64,000 bases of DNA from positions 896,001 to 960,000 of the forward strand of contig NC_007406.1 in NCBI RefSeq assembly GCF_000012725.1, written 5' to 3'. How positions within the stretch are numbered: the first letter of the stretch is position 1; every line of letters begins with the position of its first letter. The notes below the pieces were generated by a model. The model was not told the DNA's origin. It did no database searches and saw only the letters and a list, made by a program, of their open reading frames with translations. Position numbers and translations under genes: made by a program. Source of the stretch: Nitrobacter winogradskyi Nb-255 (GTDB lineage Bacteria > Pseudomonadota > Alphaproteobacteria > Rhizobiales > Xanthobacteraceae). Shown piece by piece: positions 35,448 to 43,918 of the stretch.

Positions 35448-35702
35448 GTGACAATCACCACTCTTTCCAGCCGCGAGCTGAACCATGACGTCAGCAGCGC
35501 CAAGAAGGCCGCGCAAAATGGCCCGGTCGTCATCACCGACCGGGGCAAGCCCTCCCATGTGCTGATGACCTATGACGAGTTCCGCCGTCTCAGCGGCAAG
35601 CGCCGCAGCTTGACGCAAGCGCTTGCCATGCCGGGCCTTTCGGACATCGATTTTGATCCGCCGCGTGTCGAAATCGCGCCGCGCGGGGTCGATCTGTCTT
35701 GA
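35448..35702 (+). CDS. Phd/YefM-family antitoxin
   Basis: 84 aa from the GTG at 35448 (GGAGGTGCGAC upstream). The pattern LSSRELNHDVSSAKKAAQNG, PVVITDRGKPSHVLMTYDEF is the Phd DNA-binding and dimerisation domain, and the C-terminal RRSLTQALAMPGLSDIDFDP is the toxin-binding tail. The toxin gene follows with overlapping start. Confidence 0.87.
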   Translation: MTITTLSSRELNHDVSSAKKAAQNGPVVITDRGKPSHVLMTYDEFRRLSGKRRSLTQALAMPGLSDIDFDPPRVEIAPRGVDLS

Positions 35703-36121
35703 GTTATCTGCTCGACACCAACGTCGTCTCCGAGCTGCGCAAGATCGGCGACGGAAAGGCCGATGCCAGGGTCGCCGCATGGGTCGACGCGGAGGAAGCC
35801 GAGAGCTTCTTCATCTCGGCCATCACCATCCTTGAACTGGAACGCGGCGTGCTCGCCATCCAGCGTCGCGACGCCGCGCAGGGCGCGCGCCTGCGCGCTT
35901 GGCTGGACAATCATGTCCGACCGGAATTTGCCGGGCGCATCCTGCCTGTCGACGACCAGATTGCGACGCGCTGCGCGCATCTGCATATTCCCGATCGGCG
36001 CAACGAGGTCGATGCGCTGATTGCCGCGACAGCGCTTGTCCACGGCTTGACCGTGGCGACGCGCAACTTGCGGGATTTCGAGGGCACTGGCGTTGTCGTG
36101 GTCAACCCTTGGGAGGGTTGA
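35699..36121 (+). CDS. VapC-type PIN-domain ribonuclease toxin
   Basis: 140 aa from a TTG that overlaps the antitoxin stop (TTGA). The PIN residues are MSYLLDTNVVSELRK (first Asp), ISAITILELERGVLA (Glu), NEVDALIAATALVHGLTVATRN (Asp) and ATRNLRDFEGTGV (last Asp). Such toxins cleave tRNA or rRNA. The module is probably carried as ICE maintenance genes. Confidence 0.9.
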   Translation: MSYLLDTNVVSELRKIGDGKADARVAAWVDAEEAESFFISAITILELERGVLAIQRRDAAQGARLRAWLDNHVRPEFAGRILPVDDQIATRCAHLHIPDRRNEVDALIAATALVHGLTVATRNLRDFEGTGVVVVNPWEG

Positions 36122-36243
36122 CCCGGTTTCACACGTCGATGCGCTGCCGGCATGTGGGCTGGCCGCTGCCCCAGGACTTCTTCCTGCAAGCGGTCGCGGT
36201 GGAGCGGGCCTTCTTCGACACGGCTTATGAAAGTGAGAGCTGA
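36122..36243 (+). other. Unidentified coding tail before tenA
   Basis: The frame ending CRHVGWPLPQDFFLQAVAVE, RAFFDTAYESES and a stop at 36241-36243 looks like the end of a lost gene, three bases before tenA. I do not recognise it, and it has no start of its own. Confidence 0.3.
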
Positions 36244-36246
36244 GCG

Positions 36247-36909
36247 ATGGACGTCTTCGACCGGCTGAAGGCAGCCACACCAGCCGACTGGCGGAGCTAC
36301 ATCGACCACGACTTCGTCCGTCAGATGGGCGCGGGTACGCTGCCGCAGACGGCGTTCCGCACCTACCTCGTGCAGGACTACCTGTTCCTGATCCAGTTCG
36401 CGCGTGTCTATGCGCTCGCGACCTACAAGAGCCGCACGCTCGCCGACATGAAGGCGGCACAAGCCGGGCTGGCCGCCATCTTCGACGAAATGGATCTTCA
36501 TGTGCGGCTTTGCGACCGCTGGGGGTTGTCGCCGGAGGACATCGAAGCCGCGCCCGAGCATCAGGCGACGATCGCCTATACCCGCTTCGTGCTGGATTGC
36601 GGCGCGGCAGGCGACCTGCTCGACCTGCATGTCGCGCTCGCCCCTTGCGTCATCGGTTATGCCGAGATCGGGCGCAACCTGGCGCCGAATGGAATCGACG
36701 CGCTCGGCGACCATCCCTATCGCGAATGGATCGCCGAATATGCGGGCGATGCCTATCAGGCTGTTGCGGCCAACGCGCGACATCATCTCGACGATCTTGC
36801 AGCACGGGCCATGACAGAGCGGCGCTTCGACGAACTCGCGACGTTATTCGGCAAGGCGTCCCGCCTGGAAGCCGACTTCTGGCAGATGGGGCTGGATGCT
36901 AATCGCTGA
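36247..36909 (+). CDS. tenA: TenA/THI-4 family thiamine-salvage enzyme
   Basis: 220 aa all-helical protein: FVRQMGAGTLPQTAFRTYLV, QDYLFLIQFARVYALATYKS, IFDEMDLHVRLCDRWGLSPE, and LDLHVALAPCVIGYAEIGRN with the active-site Cys, plus Glu near the C-terminus. TenA hydrolyses aminopyrimidine breakdown products of thiamine. A free-standing copy inside ICE transfer genes is unusual cargo. The N-terminal active-site Asp-like position is present in part. Confidence 0.87.
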   Translation: MDVFDRLKAATPADWRSYIDHDFVRQMGAGTLPQTAFRTYLVQDYLFLIQFARVYALATYKSRTLADMKAAQAGLAAIFDEMDLHVRLCDRWGLSPEDIEAAPEHQATIAYTRFVLDCGAAGDLLDLHVALAPCVIGYAEIGRNLAPNGIDALGDHPYREWIAEYAGDAYQAVAANARHHLDDLAARAMTERRFDELATLFGKASRLEADFWQMGLDANR

Positions 36910-37066
36910 TCGCTACGTCGGATGTTGGCGATTTTCTCTCCGCACGCCGCAAGTATTTTTTCGATCACCTACGCTGTTCTACGATACCTGACACAGGCGC
37001 AGTTGAAATCTCAGCATTCCTTGCTCTTCTTCGGAGCATCGCAATACGCAGGGAGGTTTGCTCGCT

Positions 37067-37232
37067 GTGTCCGCCAGCCGCGTCATGTGGGGACAGATCG
37101 TTGTCGTGTTTACGATCGTGCTGCTCGCGGTCTGGATCGCGACGCAGTGGATCGCATGGCGTCTTGGCTTTCAGCCGCAACTCGGCGCGCCTTGGTTTCG
37201 CTTGCCGGATGGCCGGTCTATCCGCCGCCGGC
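37067..37232 (+). pseudogene. TraG (type IV coupling protein) N-terminal stub
   Basis: From a GTG at 37067 (GGGAGG upstream) the reading is MWGQIVVVFTIVLLAVWIAT, then WIAWRLGFQPQLGAPWF, the membrane anchor of TraG/VirD4 coupling proteins. A frameshift follows near APWF (37197), after which GWPVYPPPAF still matches TraG. It ends at about 37232, where TrbG sequence begins. The protein is normally about 650 aa. Confidence 0.75.
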
Positions 37233-37407
37233 CTTCGGACCCTCCGGCAATTCCGAACTGGTCAACTACCGCGCCCGCCAGAACTATTATGTCGTCGACT
37301 GGCTGTTTGCCGCCGCCGAACTGCGCCTGGGTGACAAGGACAGCGAGAAGCGCGTGCGGATCGTGCGCACTGACGGCCGGCCAGGGCGTGGCCCGAGGTT
37401 GTTCTGA
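37233..37407 (+). pseudogene. TrbG C-terminal fragment
   Basis: Reading in one frame gives GNSELVNYRARQNYYVVDWL, FAAAELRLGDKDSEKRVRIV, ending PGRGPRLF, which is the C-terminus of TrbG, the outer-membrane channel component. It lies directly after the TraG stub, so a deletion has removed all of trbB, C, D, E, J, L, F and most of trbG. The stop overlaps the trbI start (TGATG). Confidence 0.75.
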
Positions 37408-38615
37408 TGACCGACGCACCTAATCCGTCTCCCGGCGATATCCGCGCCGAACTGCGCTTGCGGCCCGAGCAGCCCCGCGTCACGCGCCTGTCGCGCAAAG
37501 TGCTCATCATGCTTGGCGGAGTCAGCGCCGCCGCCATCATGGCCGCGCTGTTCTGGGCGCTTGATGCCAACCGGCGCGCCAGTCAATCTCCCAATGAACT
37601 CTACAACACGGAGAACCGCACACCGGCGGATGGACTTGCTGGCCTGCCGAAGGACTACACCGGCATCCCAAAGCTCGGCCCGGCGCTGCCGGGCGACCTG
37701 GGCCGCCCGATCCTGCACGCGCAGGATGAAGGCAAGCCCGTCGTCGCGCCAGATATCCGCACACCGCGCGCCGATCCGGCGGAGCAGCGCCGTCTTGCCG
37801 AGATCGAAGCCGCGCGCGTTGCCAAGGTGTTCACCGACAGTCGCGGTGTGCAGGCGACGGTCGCATCTGCGGCGGCGGTTGGTCGGATCGATCCAACCAC
37901 AGGCCTCACGCTGCCGACCGAAACGCCGCCGCTCGATCCGGGCGCAGCGCAGAACATGCAGGATCGCAAGCTCTCCTTCGTCAATGCTGCCGTCGATCGC
38001 CGCACCGTCACGCCTGACCGCGTGCAGGAGAAGGCGTCGCCCTATGTCGTGCAGGCCGGCACTGTCATTCCCGCCGCGCTGATTACCGGCATCAAATCCG
38101 ATCTGCCCGGAACGATCACCGCGCAGGTGACGGAGCAGGTTTACGACACCCCGACCGGCAAGCAGCTTCTCATTCCGCAGGGCGCACGGCTGATCGGTCA
38201 GTACGACAGCCAGGTCGCATTCGGGCAGTCGCGCGTCTTGCTCGTCTGGAATCGCATCATCATGCCGAACGGCACGTCGATCGTGCTGGAGCGGCAGCAG
38301 GGCGCCGATGCACAGGGCTATTCCGGGCTCGAGGACGACGTCGACTATCATTGGGGCCAACTCTTCAAGGCGGCAATCCTCTCGACCTTGCTCGGCGTCG
38401 GCACCGAGATCGGCGCCAGCAACAATGAGAACGAGATCGCGCGTGCGATCCGTCAAAGTAGTCAGGACACCGACTCAGATGTTGGCCGCCAGCTCATCCG
38501 CCGCCAGCTCAACATTCAGCCGACGCTCACCATCCGGCCGGGCTTCCCCGTCCGCGTGATCGTCAATCGCGACCTGATATTGCAGCCCTATGGGGCGGCG
38601 AAGGAGCCGTCATGA
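37407..38615 (+). CDS. trbI: TrbI-like conjugal transfer protein (VirB10 family)
   Basis: 402 aa. A cytoplasmic tail, one TM helix (VLIMLGGVSAAAIMAALFWA) and a Pro-rich periplasmic linker lead into a VirB10 domain: VVQAGTVIPAALITGIKSDL, TAQVTEQVYDTPTGKQLLIP, QGARLIGQYDSQVAFGQSR and PGFPVRVIVNRDLIL. All sections appear present. Without the rest of the trb cluster it cannot function alone. It is coupled to the DUF2274 gene. Confidence 0.92.
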   Translation: MTDAPNPSPGDIRAELRLRPEQPRVTRLSRKVLIMLGGVSAAAIMAALFWALDANRRASQSPNELYNTENRTPADGLAGLPKDYTGIPKLGPALPGDLGRPILHAQDEGKPVVAPDIRTPRADPAEQRRLAEIEAARVAKVFTDSRGVQATVASAAAVGRIDPTTGLTLPTETPPLDPGAAQNMQDRKLSFVNAAVDRRTVTPDRVQEKASPYVVQAGTVIPAALITGIKSDLPGTITAQVTEQVYDTPTGKQLLIPQGARLIGQYDSQVAFGQSRVLLVWNRIIMPNGTSIVLERQQGADAQGYSGLEDDVDYHWGQLFKAAILSTLLGVGTEIGASNNENEIARAIRQSSQDTDSDVGRQLIRRQLNIQPTLTIRPGFPVRVIVNRDLILQPYGAAKEPS

Positions 38616-38839
38616 CCAAGCTCAGGCTCTCGGCGCTCCCCGATGACAAGCCAGTCAAGATCACGGTTAAGCTGCCGGCGGCCATCCACCGCGATCTCGT
38701 CACCTATGCCGAGATTTTGGCCCGGACCTCGGGCGAGGCCACGCCAGCCGATCCAGCCAAGCTGGTCGCGCCGATGCTTCAGCGCTTTATGGCGACGGAT
38801 AAGGGGTTCAACAAAGCGAAACGCACGACACAACACTGA
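38612..38839 (+). CDS. DUF2274 protein
   Basis: 75 aa, start overlapping the trbI stop. MTKLRLSALPDDKPVKITVK and LPAAIHRDLVTYAEILARTS match DUF2274, a small protein that follows trbI in many alphaproteobacterial ICEs. It closes the recognisable ICE module. Between 38840 and 39135 I see no gene, only an 8-bp hairpin near 38971-38990. Confidence 0.88.
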   Translation: MTKLRLSALPDDKPVKITVKLPAAIHRDLVTYAEILARTSGEATPADPAKLVAPMLQRFMATDKGFNKAKRTTQH

Positions 38840-39135
38840 GGAGTGGCGTGGCTCTAAAGCCGCTCCGACGATCGAAGGCGGACTTAAATCCGTTGCTTGA
38901 TCCGTGAGAACAAACTACGAACATTAGTCGAGTATCCAATACCGGACCTTGGGATGTCGGAGGCGACGGAAGCCGATTCCATGCCGGAATCGGATCGGCT
39001 CGGTATGGCCGTGGATTAGAGGGGCGCGGCACACGATGGCGGCATGCAGCACCTTCCAACCCGATCTTAACGGTTAAGCGAGTATTGATTGTGAGCGACA
39101 AACGACGTCATCGACAGCGCGATGTGGGAACGGTC

Positions 39136-39430
39136 ATGGCCGAGACGCAAATTGAATGGACCGACGCCACCTGGAATCCAGTTGCTGGCTGCTCCATCGT
39201 CAGCGCTGGCTGCACGAATTGCTACGCCATGGAAATGGCGAGACGCCTTCAGGCAATGAATGTTCCCAAATACAAAGGGCTCACGCGCCGTAGCGGAAAG
39301 CGAACCGTATGGAATGGCGTGGTCCGCGAGGACAGGGCCGCGTTAGACATTCCTCTACGCTGGAAGAAGCCACGAAAAATCTTCGTTAACTCGATGTCCG
39401 ACCTGTTTCATGACCGGGTGACGGACGCCT
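39136..39430 (+). pseudogene. Phage Gp37/Gp68 (DUF5131) protein, N-terminal fragment
   Basis: From the ATG at 39136 the reading is [60 protein letters not shown], and [12 protein letters not shown]. The CxxCYA motif is the radical-SAM-like cluster site of this family. It breaks off near 39430, where an unrelated gene on the other strand begins. An intact protein is about 250 aa. Confidence 0.8.
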
Positions 39431-40057
39431 TGCGGAGAGTTGTTGTTCCGCGATGTCGCCGAAAGCGGCGCGTGCTTGTCGAGCTGCCACTGCCATCGCA
39501 CCGGAGGTTTCTGCCTTCTCGTCGGAAAGCTTCGTCAAAACCGAGCTACGTCGCCAGGCCAGATCGTTCTCGGCGAAGGCGCCGATCCGCGTCGGGCAAA
39601 GTCGGTTGCGATCGCTCCAGGTAAGATAGCGAGTCTGCCCTTGCGCCTCGGCCCGGTCGGAAACGAGCGTCCATACTGGCTCGAGATCGCTTTTTACGGA
39701 AAGGTTCAGAGTTAGCACCGTCTCCTTGCCGCTTTCGGGCTCATCGTCGATTTCGCCCGTTGCCGCATCGAATGAACGAAGATAGTTGCCGTACACCTCC
39801 ATGCTCTTGAGGCCGTCATCCAGTTCGCCGAGCGTAACCGAGATGGATATCGGCGCTGAAACGTCCAGTCCGTGGAAATCCGCGTCCGAGAACGAAAGGT
39901 TGCGTCTCGCGCCAAGGCAATAGTCGATCGCATCAAGAACTGAAGACTTGCCCGCATCGCCAGGGCCGATCAGGCAGTTGATGCCGCCCGACGGTCGCCA
40001 GATGAAAGATTTGAGGCAACGAAAGTTGCGAATATCGATGATGCGAATGCGGGCCAA
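39431..40057 (-). pseudogene. OLD-family ATPase/nuclease, N-terminal fragment
   Basis: About 208 residues beginning MARIRIIDIRNFRCLKSFIW, with the Walker A GGINCLIGPGDAGKSSVLDA. OLD-type proteins combine an ABC ATPase with a Toprim nuclease and act in phage defence. The protein is cut at its ATPase domain where it meets the Gp37/Gp68 fragment. Both fragments end at the same point, so the junction is a recombination scar. Confidence 0.75.
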
Positions 40058-40371
40058 GGGACGAACTCAAAGTAAGTTCAAGGGATGGGTTAAAGTACAC
40101 ATTCCTACAACCTGTCGTTTCCGGCGCGATCCGCGCTCCTGTCACCGTTGTCGTGCCGATGTTCCAGCGTCTCATGCCCGACCGACAAAGCGCCCGGAGG
40201 CGAGAGGGGCATTTTCGGTAGAGTCCTCCGTAGCATGGCACGAGGTGGAACCGCAGTGCCAGCCGCGTTCGCAAGGTTCAGCGCCATTCCCCAGAAGCCG
40301 TCTTGACTCCGACACCCCAAAAAAAGAACAGATAGAGAACATGAGACTGAACCCGTCCCCGGAGGTCAAGA

Positions 40372-40542
40372 ACGAGCTTGCGGCCCAAGCCCGCCATAGA
40401 GTCTTTGCGCGGGCAGATCGACAAGATCGAGGGCAGACGCCGCCGCGCCAGATCGTTGCTTCCGTTTGGAATCCCCGACGTCGACGTGCGACTCCCCGGC
40501 GGCGGCCTCAGCCTCGGCGCGCTCCATGAAATCGCGGGATGA
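40372..40542 (+). pseudogene. imuA-like fragment
   Basis: 56 residues in one frame read ESLRGQIDKIEGRRRRARSL, LPFGIPDVDVRLPGGGLSLG and ALHEIAG before a stop. This is the N-terminal region of ImuA, a RecA-like accessory of SOS mutagenesis. The rest of imuA and its partners are gone. Intervening 40058-40371 shows no gene. Confidence 0.6.
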
Positions 40543-40673
40543 ACACGCAGCCGATGCTGCGCCGCACACTCTCGAATCGATGCAAATGCGCGGCGGAGGT
40601 AAATTTCTCCGTTGCGGTAGCGGTTCCGCGTCCTCACATTGTTCCATATTTTAGGGCGCTTTTGGGAGCAGCC

Positions 40674-41501
40674 GTGGCCTTTTCAGTAGAATTCTTGCCC
40701 GTCGGGGACAGCGACGGCGATGCGATACTTATTCAATACGGTACCGAGAACTCTTGGTACTTAAACATTGTTGATGGTGGCTATGCCTCCATCGGCGAGA
40801 AGGTCGTCGAACATATTCACGAGCACTACGGTCGCGATATCAACATTAACAACATGGTCGTTTCCCACGCCGATAACGATCATGCGGCCGGGCTAATTGA
40901 GGTTTTCAAGAACTTCCGCGTTGGCACGCTCTGGATGAATCGACCGTGGCTCTACGCCAATGAAGTCATCGACCAGTTTCACGGAAACTGGACGGTCGAG
41001 GGTTGGATTAAACACGTTCGCGGCACGCATGATTACCTGGTCGAACTTGAAGACCTCGCTCGTGCTCGCGGCATGGAGCCACAGGAGGTCTTCCAAGGCG
41101 CCCAGATTGGCCCCTGCTATGTCCTCGCCCCGTCGCGTAGCCGGTACATCTCGCTAATTCCGAACCTAGACAAAACGCCGCCCCCATACAAAAGCGACGC
41201 AACACCGCGTTCTATCTTTGAGACAGCCCGTAGCCTGCTTGACCGAATAAAGGAGACTTTACAGATCGAAACGTTGGACGCGAACCCTCCGGCAACGTCT
41301 GCGTCGAATGAGACAAGTGTTGTCCAGCTCGCTGTTTATGAAAGCCACAAAGTCCTGCTTACCGCTGACGCTGGACCAGCCGCGCTCACGGAAGCCGCAA
41401 ATTACGCGCATCTGCTCGGGATGTTGAGCGCCCCGAACCTCGTTCAGATCCCCCACCAAGGAAGTCGTCGCAACGTGACGCCGGCAGTGCTCAACGCTTG
41501 G
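40674..41501 (+). pseudogene. Metallo-beta-lactamase-fold hydrolase, missing its C-terminal end
   Basis: From a GTG at 40674 (GGGAG upstream) about 276 residues can be read. MAFSVEFLPVGDSDGDAILI starts a ComEC-like MBL fold; VVSHADNDHAAGLIEV is the zinc motif HxDxDH, LLTADAGPAALTEAANYAHL and LVQIPHQGSRRNVTPAVLNAW complete the site. It breaks at 41501 at an IS3-family end. Its C-terminus is found at 44689-44782, coupled to the membrane protein gene. Less GC-rich than neighbours. Confidence 0.85.
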
Positions 41502-41677
41502 TGTCCGTCGTCAGATAATTTGAGACTGATCAGACATTTCTAGAAGAGAGGCTCTGGTTCATCTGTGGTTAGAGTTTAAGCGGCCTGCAGCTGATGCTGC
41601 AAGCGACGGTTTGCGATGGTGTCGCGCTTGATGCGGTGTCGTTCGGCGAGGATTGTCTCAGCCCTGCCGAAGTAGAC
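41502..41677 (-). mobile_element. 3' end of the divergent IS3-family element (copy C), separated from its 5' part
   Basis: On the minus strand the reading VYFGRAETILAERHRIKRDT and NRRLQHQLQAA is a transposase C-terminus that continues the copy at 44783-46127, which stops at the corresponding VYF. It ends with the terminal repeat TGTCCGTCGTCAGATAA. The two parts of one IS are therefore 3 kb apart and in opposite orientation. Confidence 0.8.
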
Positions 41678-41750
41678 TGTCCGTCGTCAGATGAATTGAG
41701 ACTGTTCCGGGGTCACGGGAACGGAGGTTCTGGCTCATCTGGGTTTGAGG

Positions 41751-42731
41751 TTAGGCGGCCTGCAGGTGATGCTGCAAGCGTCTTTGGTGGATGGTCTGGC
41801 GTTTGATCCTTTCGCGTTCGGTGAGGATGGTCTGCCCGCGGCCGAAGTAGACGTCAGCGGGCGTGAGATTATCGATGCTCTCGTGATAGCGGCCGTGATT
41901 GTAGTGCTCGACGAAGGCCGCGACCTGCCGTTCAAGGTCGCCGGGCAGATAGTAGTTTTCCAGCAGGATGCGGTTCTTCAGGGTCTGATGCCAGCGCTCG
42001 ATCTTGCCCTGCGTCTGGGGATGATACGGCGCGCCGCGAACGTGTTTCATGCCCTTGCCGTCGAGCCAGGTAGCGAGTTCGGCCGAGATGTATGAGGCGC
42101 CGTTGTCGCTCAACAGCCTCGGCCGATGCGCGACCGTGATCTGGTCGAGCCCCGATGCCGCCAGAGCCAGATCGAGCGTGGCGGTGACGTCATCCGCCCG
42201 CATCGTGGCGCAGAGCTTCCAGGCGACGATGAAGCGGGAGAAGTCGTCGAGCACGGTCGAGAGATAATACCAGCCCCAACCCGTGATCTTCAGGTAGGTG
42301 AAGTCGGTTTGCCAGAGCTGGTTGGGCGCTGTCGTCTTGTCCTTGAACTCAGACGCCGCCTTGATGACGATATAGGCTGGGCTGGTGATGAGATCATGAG
42401 CCTTCAGCAGCCGATATACCGACGCCTCCGAGACAAAGTAGCGCTTCTCGTCGGTGAAGCGCACCGCCAGCTCGCGCGGGCTCAGCTCCGTTTCGCGCAG
42501 CGCCAGCTCGACGATCTCGGCCCGGATTGGGTCAGGAATCCGGTTCCAGACACGATCCGGCCGCGAGCGATGATCGGCCAGAGCCTCGATCCCACCGGTG
42601 AGATAGCGATCGTACCAGCGATAGAACGTGGCGCGCGGGATGCCGAGCTTGTCCAGGGTTCGCCGTGCCGGCAGATGCGAGGCCTCGACCAGGCGAATGA
42701 TCTCGGCCTTTTCGGATGCAGGATACCTCAT
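41751..42731 (-). CDS. IS3-family transposase OrfB (copy A)
   Basis: 326 aa. HTH part SHLPARRTLDKLGIPRATFY, rve DDE part WQTDFTYLKITGWGWYYLST (first Asp), RPRLLSDNGASYISAELAT (second Asp), HPQTQGKIERWHQTLKNRIL (Glu). The reading frame starts four bases inside orfA, so translation is coupled. Identical to the protein at 46584-47564, so transposition or gene conversion was recent. Confidence 0.93.
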   Translation of the reverse strand: MRYPASEKAEIIRLVEASHLPARRTLDKLGIPRATFYRWYDRYLTGGIEALADHRSRPDRVWNRIPDPIRAEIVELALRETELSPRELAVRFTDEKRYFVSEASVYRLLKAHDLITSPAYIVIKAASEFKDKTTAPNQLWQTDFTYLKITGWGWYYLSTVLDDFSRFIVAWKLCATMRADDVTATLDLALAASGLDQITVAHRPRLLSDNGASYISAELATWLDGKGMKHVRGAPYHPQTQGKIERWHQTLKNRILLENYYLPGDLERQVAAFVEHYNHGRYHESIDNLTPADVYFGRGQTILTERERIKRQTIHQRRLQHHLQAA

Positions 42732-43102
42732 GTGTCGTCCTCCCCATCCGCGAGCATGCTTTTTTTCAGCAGGCGGTTTTCCAGGGTGAGATCGGCCACG
42801 GCCTCCTTCAGGGCCTGCGCCTCACGGCGCAGCTCTTTCACCTCGTCCGACGTCGCGGCGCGGGCCGTGTCACCAGCGAGACGGCGCTTGCCGGCGTCGA
42901 GGAACTCCTTCGACCAGCCGTAATACATCGACGAGGCGATCCCCTCGCGCCGACACAGCTCGGCGATGCTCTCCTCGCCGCGCACGCCTTCCAGCACGAT
43001 GCGGATCTTCTCTTCAGCCGAGAACTGCCGGCGCGTTGCCCGGCGGATGTCCTTCACGACCTGCTCTGCCGGTGCTTTCTCCGGCCCGGATTTCTGTCTC
43101 AT
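42728..43102 (-). CDS. IS3-family OrfA (copy A)
   Basis: 124 aa with an HTH (FSAEEKIRIVLEGVRGEESI, AELCRREGIASSMYYGWSKE) and a leucine-zipper-like coiled coil (EVKELRREAQALKEAVADL). It binds IS ends and dimerises with OrfB. Identical to the protein at 46213-46587. Confidence 0.92.
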   Translation of the reverse strand: MRQKSGPEKAPAEQVVKDIRRATRRQFSAEEKIRIVLEGVRGEESIAELCRREGIASSMYYGWSKEFLDAGKRRLAGDTARAATSDEVKELRREAQALKEAVADLTLENRLLKKSMLADGEDDT

Positions 43103-43187
43103 CTGCGCTCCAAATTGGCTGCGATGATCCAGAAATCCTCCCTTCCCGAAAACCCCTAAACTGTCTCAAGAGCCCTGACGGCGGACA

Positions 43188-43544
43188 GTCGCCGCTCGAT
43201 GCGATGATGAAGTTAGCTGGGTTAAATCCAGCAGGCCTCTGGGAATTGAGGTGGCGGGCATAGAGGGCTGCTTCGCGGTAAGCTTGCTCGACTGGCACGC
43301 CGGGCGCTTTTGCCTCAACCATCACAATTGGAAAGCCGTGAACCCACACGCTTGCATCCGGGTAATAGCCGCCCGCCACCTTCGCCCCTTTGTCGAGATC
43401 GCTGGGCGCCAGATATTCTTTGGAGAAAACGTTTTGGCTGGGAATGCCGAGATAAAGCTCGCTCATTAAAAGGGGGAAGAGAAGCTTTGCTTCCACATCC
43501 CCTTCGCTCTTTAGCACAAGATCATCGTGGTCTATGTGCATACC
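43188..43544 (-). pseudogene. HsdR-like restriction protein, N-terminal fragment
   Basis: From an ATG at 43544 the reading is MHIDHDDLVLKSEGDVEAKL, then SELYLGIPSQNVFSKEYLAP, GGYYPDASVWVHGFPIVMVE and AKAPGVPVEQAYREAALYAR. The DxxVW...VEAK segment is a PD-(D/E)XK site as in the N-terminal domain of type I restriction subunits (HsdR_N). After about 118 residues it is cut by IS copy A. The rest is not in the window. Confidence 0.75.
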
Positions 43545-43644
43545 CTGGCCCCCGTAGATCACCCAGCATAGCCGAATCGCAAAGCGAATGCGATCCGAGA
43601 AACGGTCGTTCGACTGCCTCTCTCCACTGGCTAGTCGAACTAAA

Positions 43645-43735
43645 CCCCCGAAGGCCAAGTATCGCGTCATGCTGAACGGCGAGCCATTCATGGCGATCGC
43701 CGGCATCTGGCGTGAGGCGCAAGGCAATCATCCTG
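43645..43735 (+). pseudogene. SRAP (YedK/HMCES) fragment
   Basis: In one frame the DNA reads PPKAKYRVMLNGEPFMAIAG, then IWREAQGNHP. This matches the middle of SOS-response-associated peptidases, which form DNA-protein crosslinks at abasic sites. Both ends are missing. The remainder of 43545-43918 shows no gene. Confidence 0.6.
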
Positions 43736-43918
43736 ACGGCGGCTCCAGGGCCTGATGTGATGTCAGATCACAATCGGCAGGTGGTGAGCTCTGTCCGGTC
43801 GATTGCCCCCCCACTGGCCGTAGCTGAAGAGGTCGCAGGCCAATCTGACGCGACCTTTGGAGAAGGGATCACTCATCGCTACCACCGTGCGCAAGGCGCT
43901 GCCTATTCCTCGCTGATC

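Larger units (their letters stand above)
41678..43187 (-). mobile_element. IS3-family element, copy A (1510 bp)
   Basis: Identical in both proteins, and equal in length, to copy B at 46128-47637 but inverted. The ends are TGTCCGTCGTCAG and TGTCCGCCGTCAG (reversed). It carries two reading frames for an OrfA helix-turn-helix protein and an rve-type transposase. It lies within the divergent copy C. Confidence 0.9.

Noticed and set aside
40539-40673. Earlier start for the MBL hydrolase
   Set aside because: The extra 45 residues come from the imuA junction; the GTG at 40674 has GGGAG and begins the fold.
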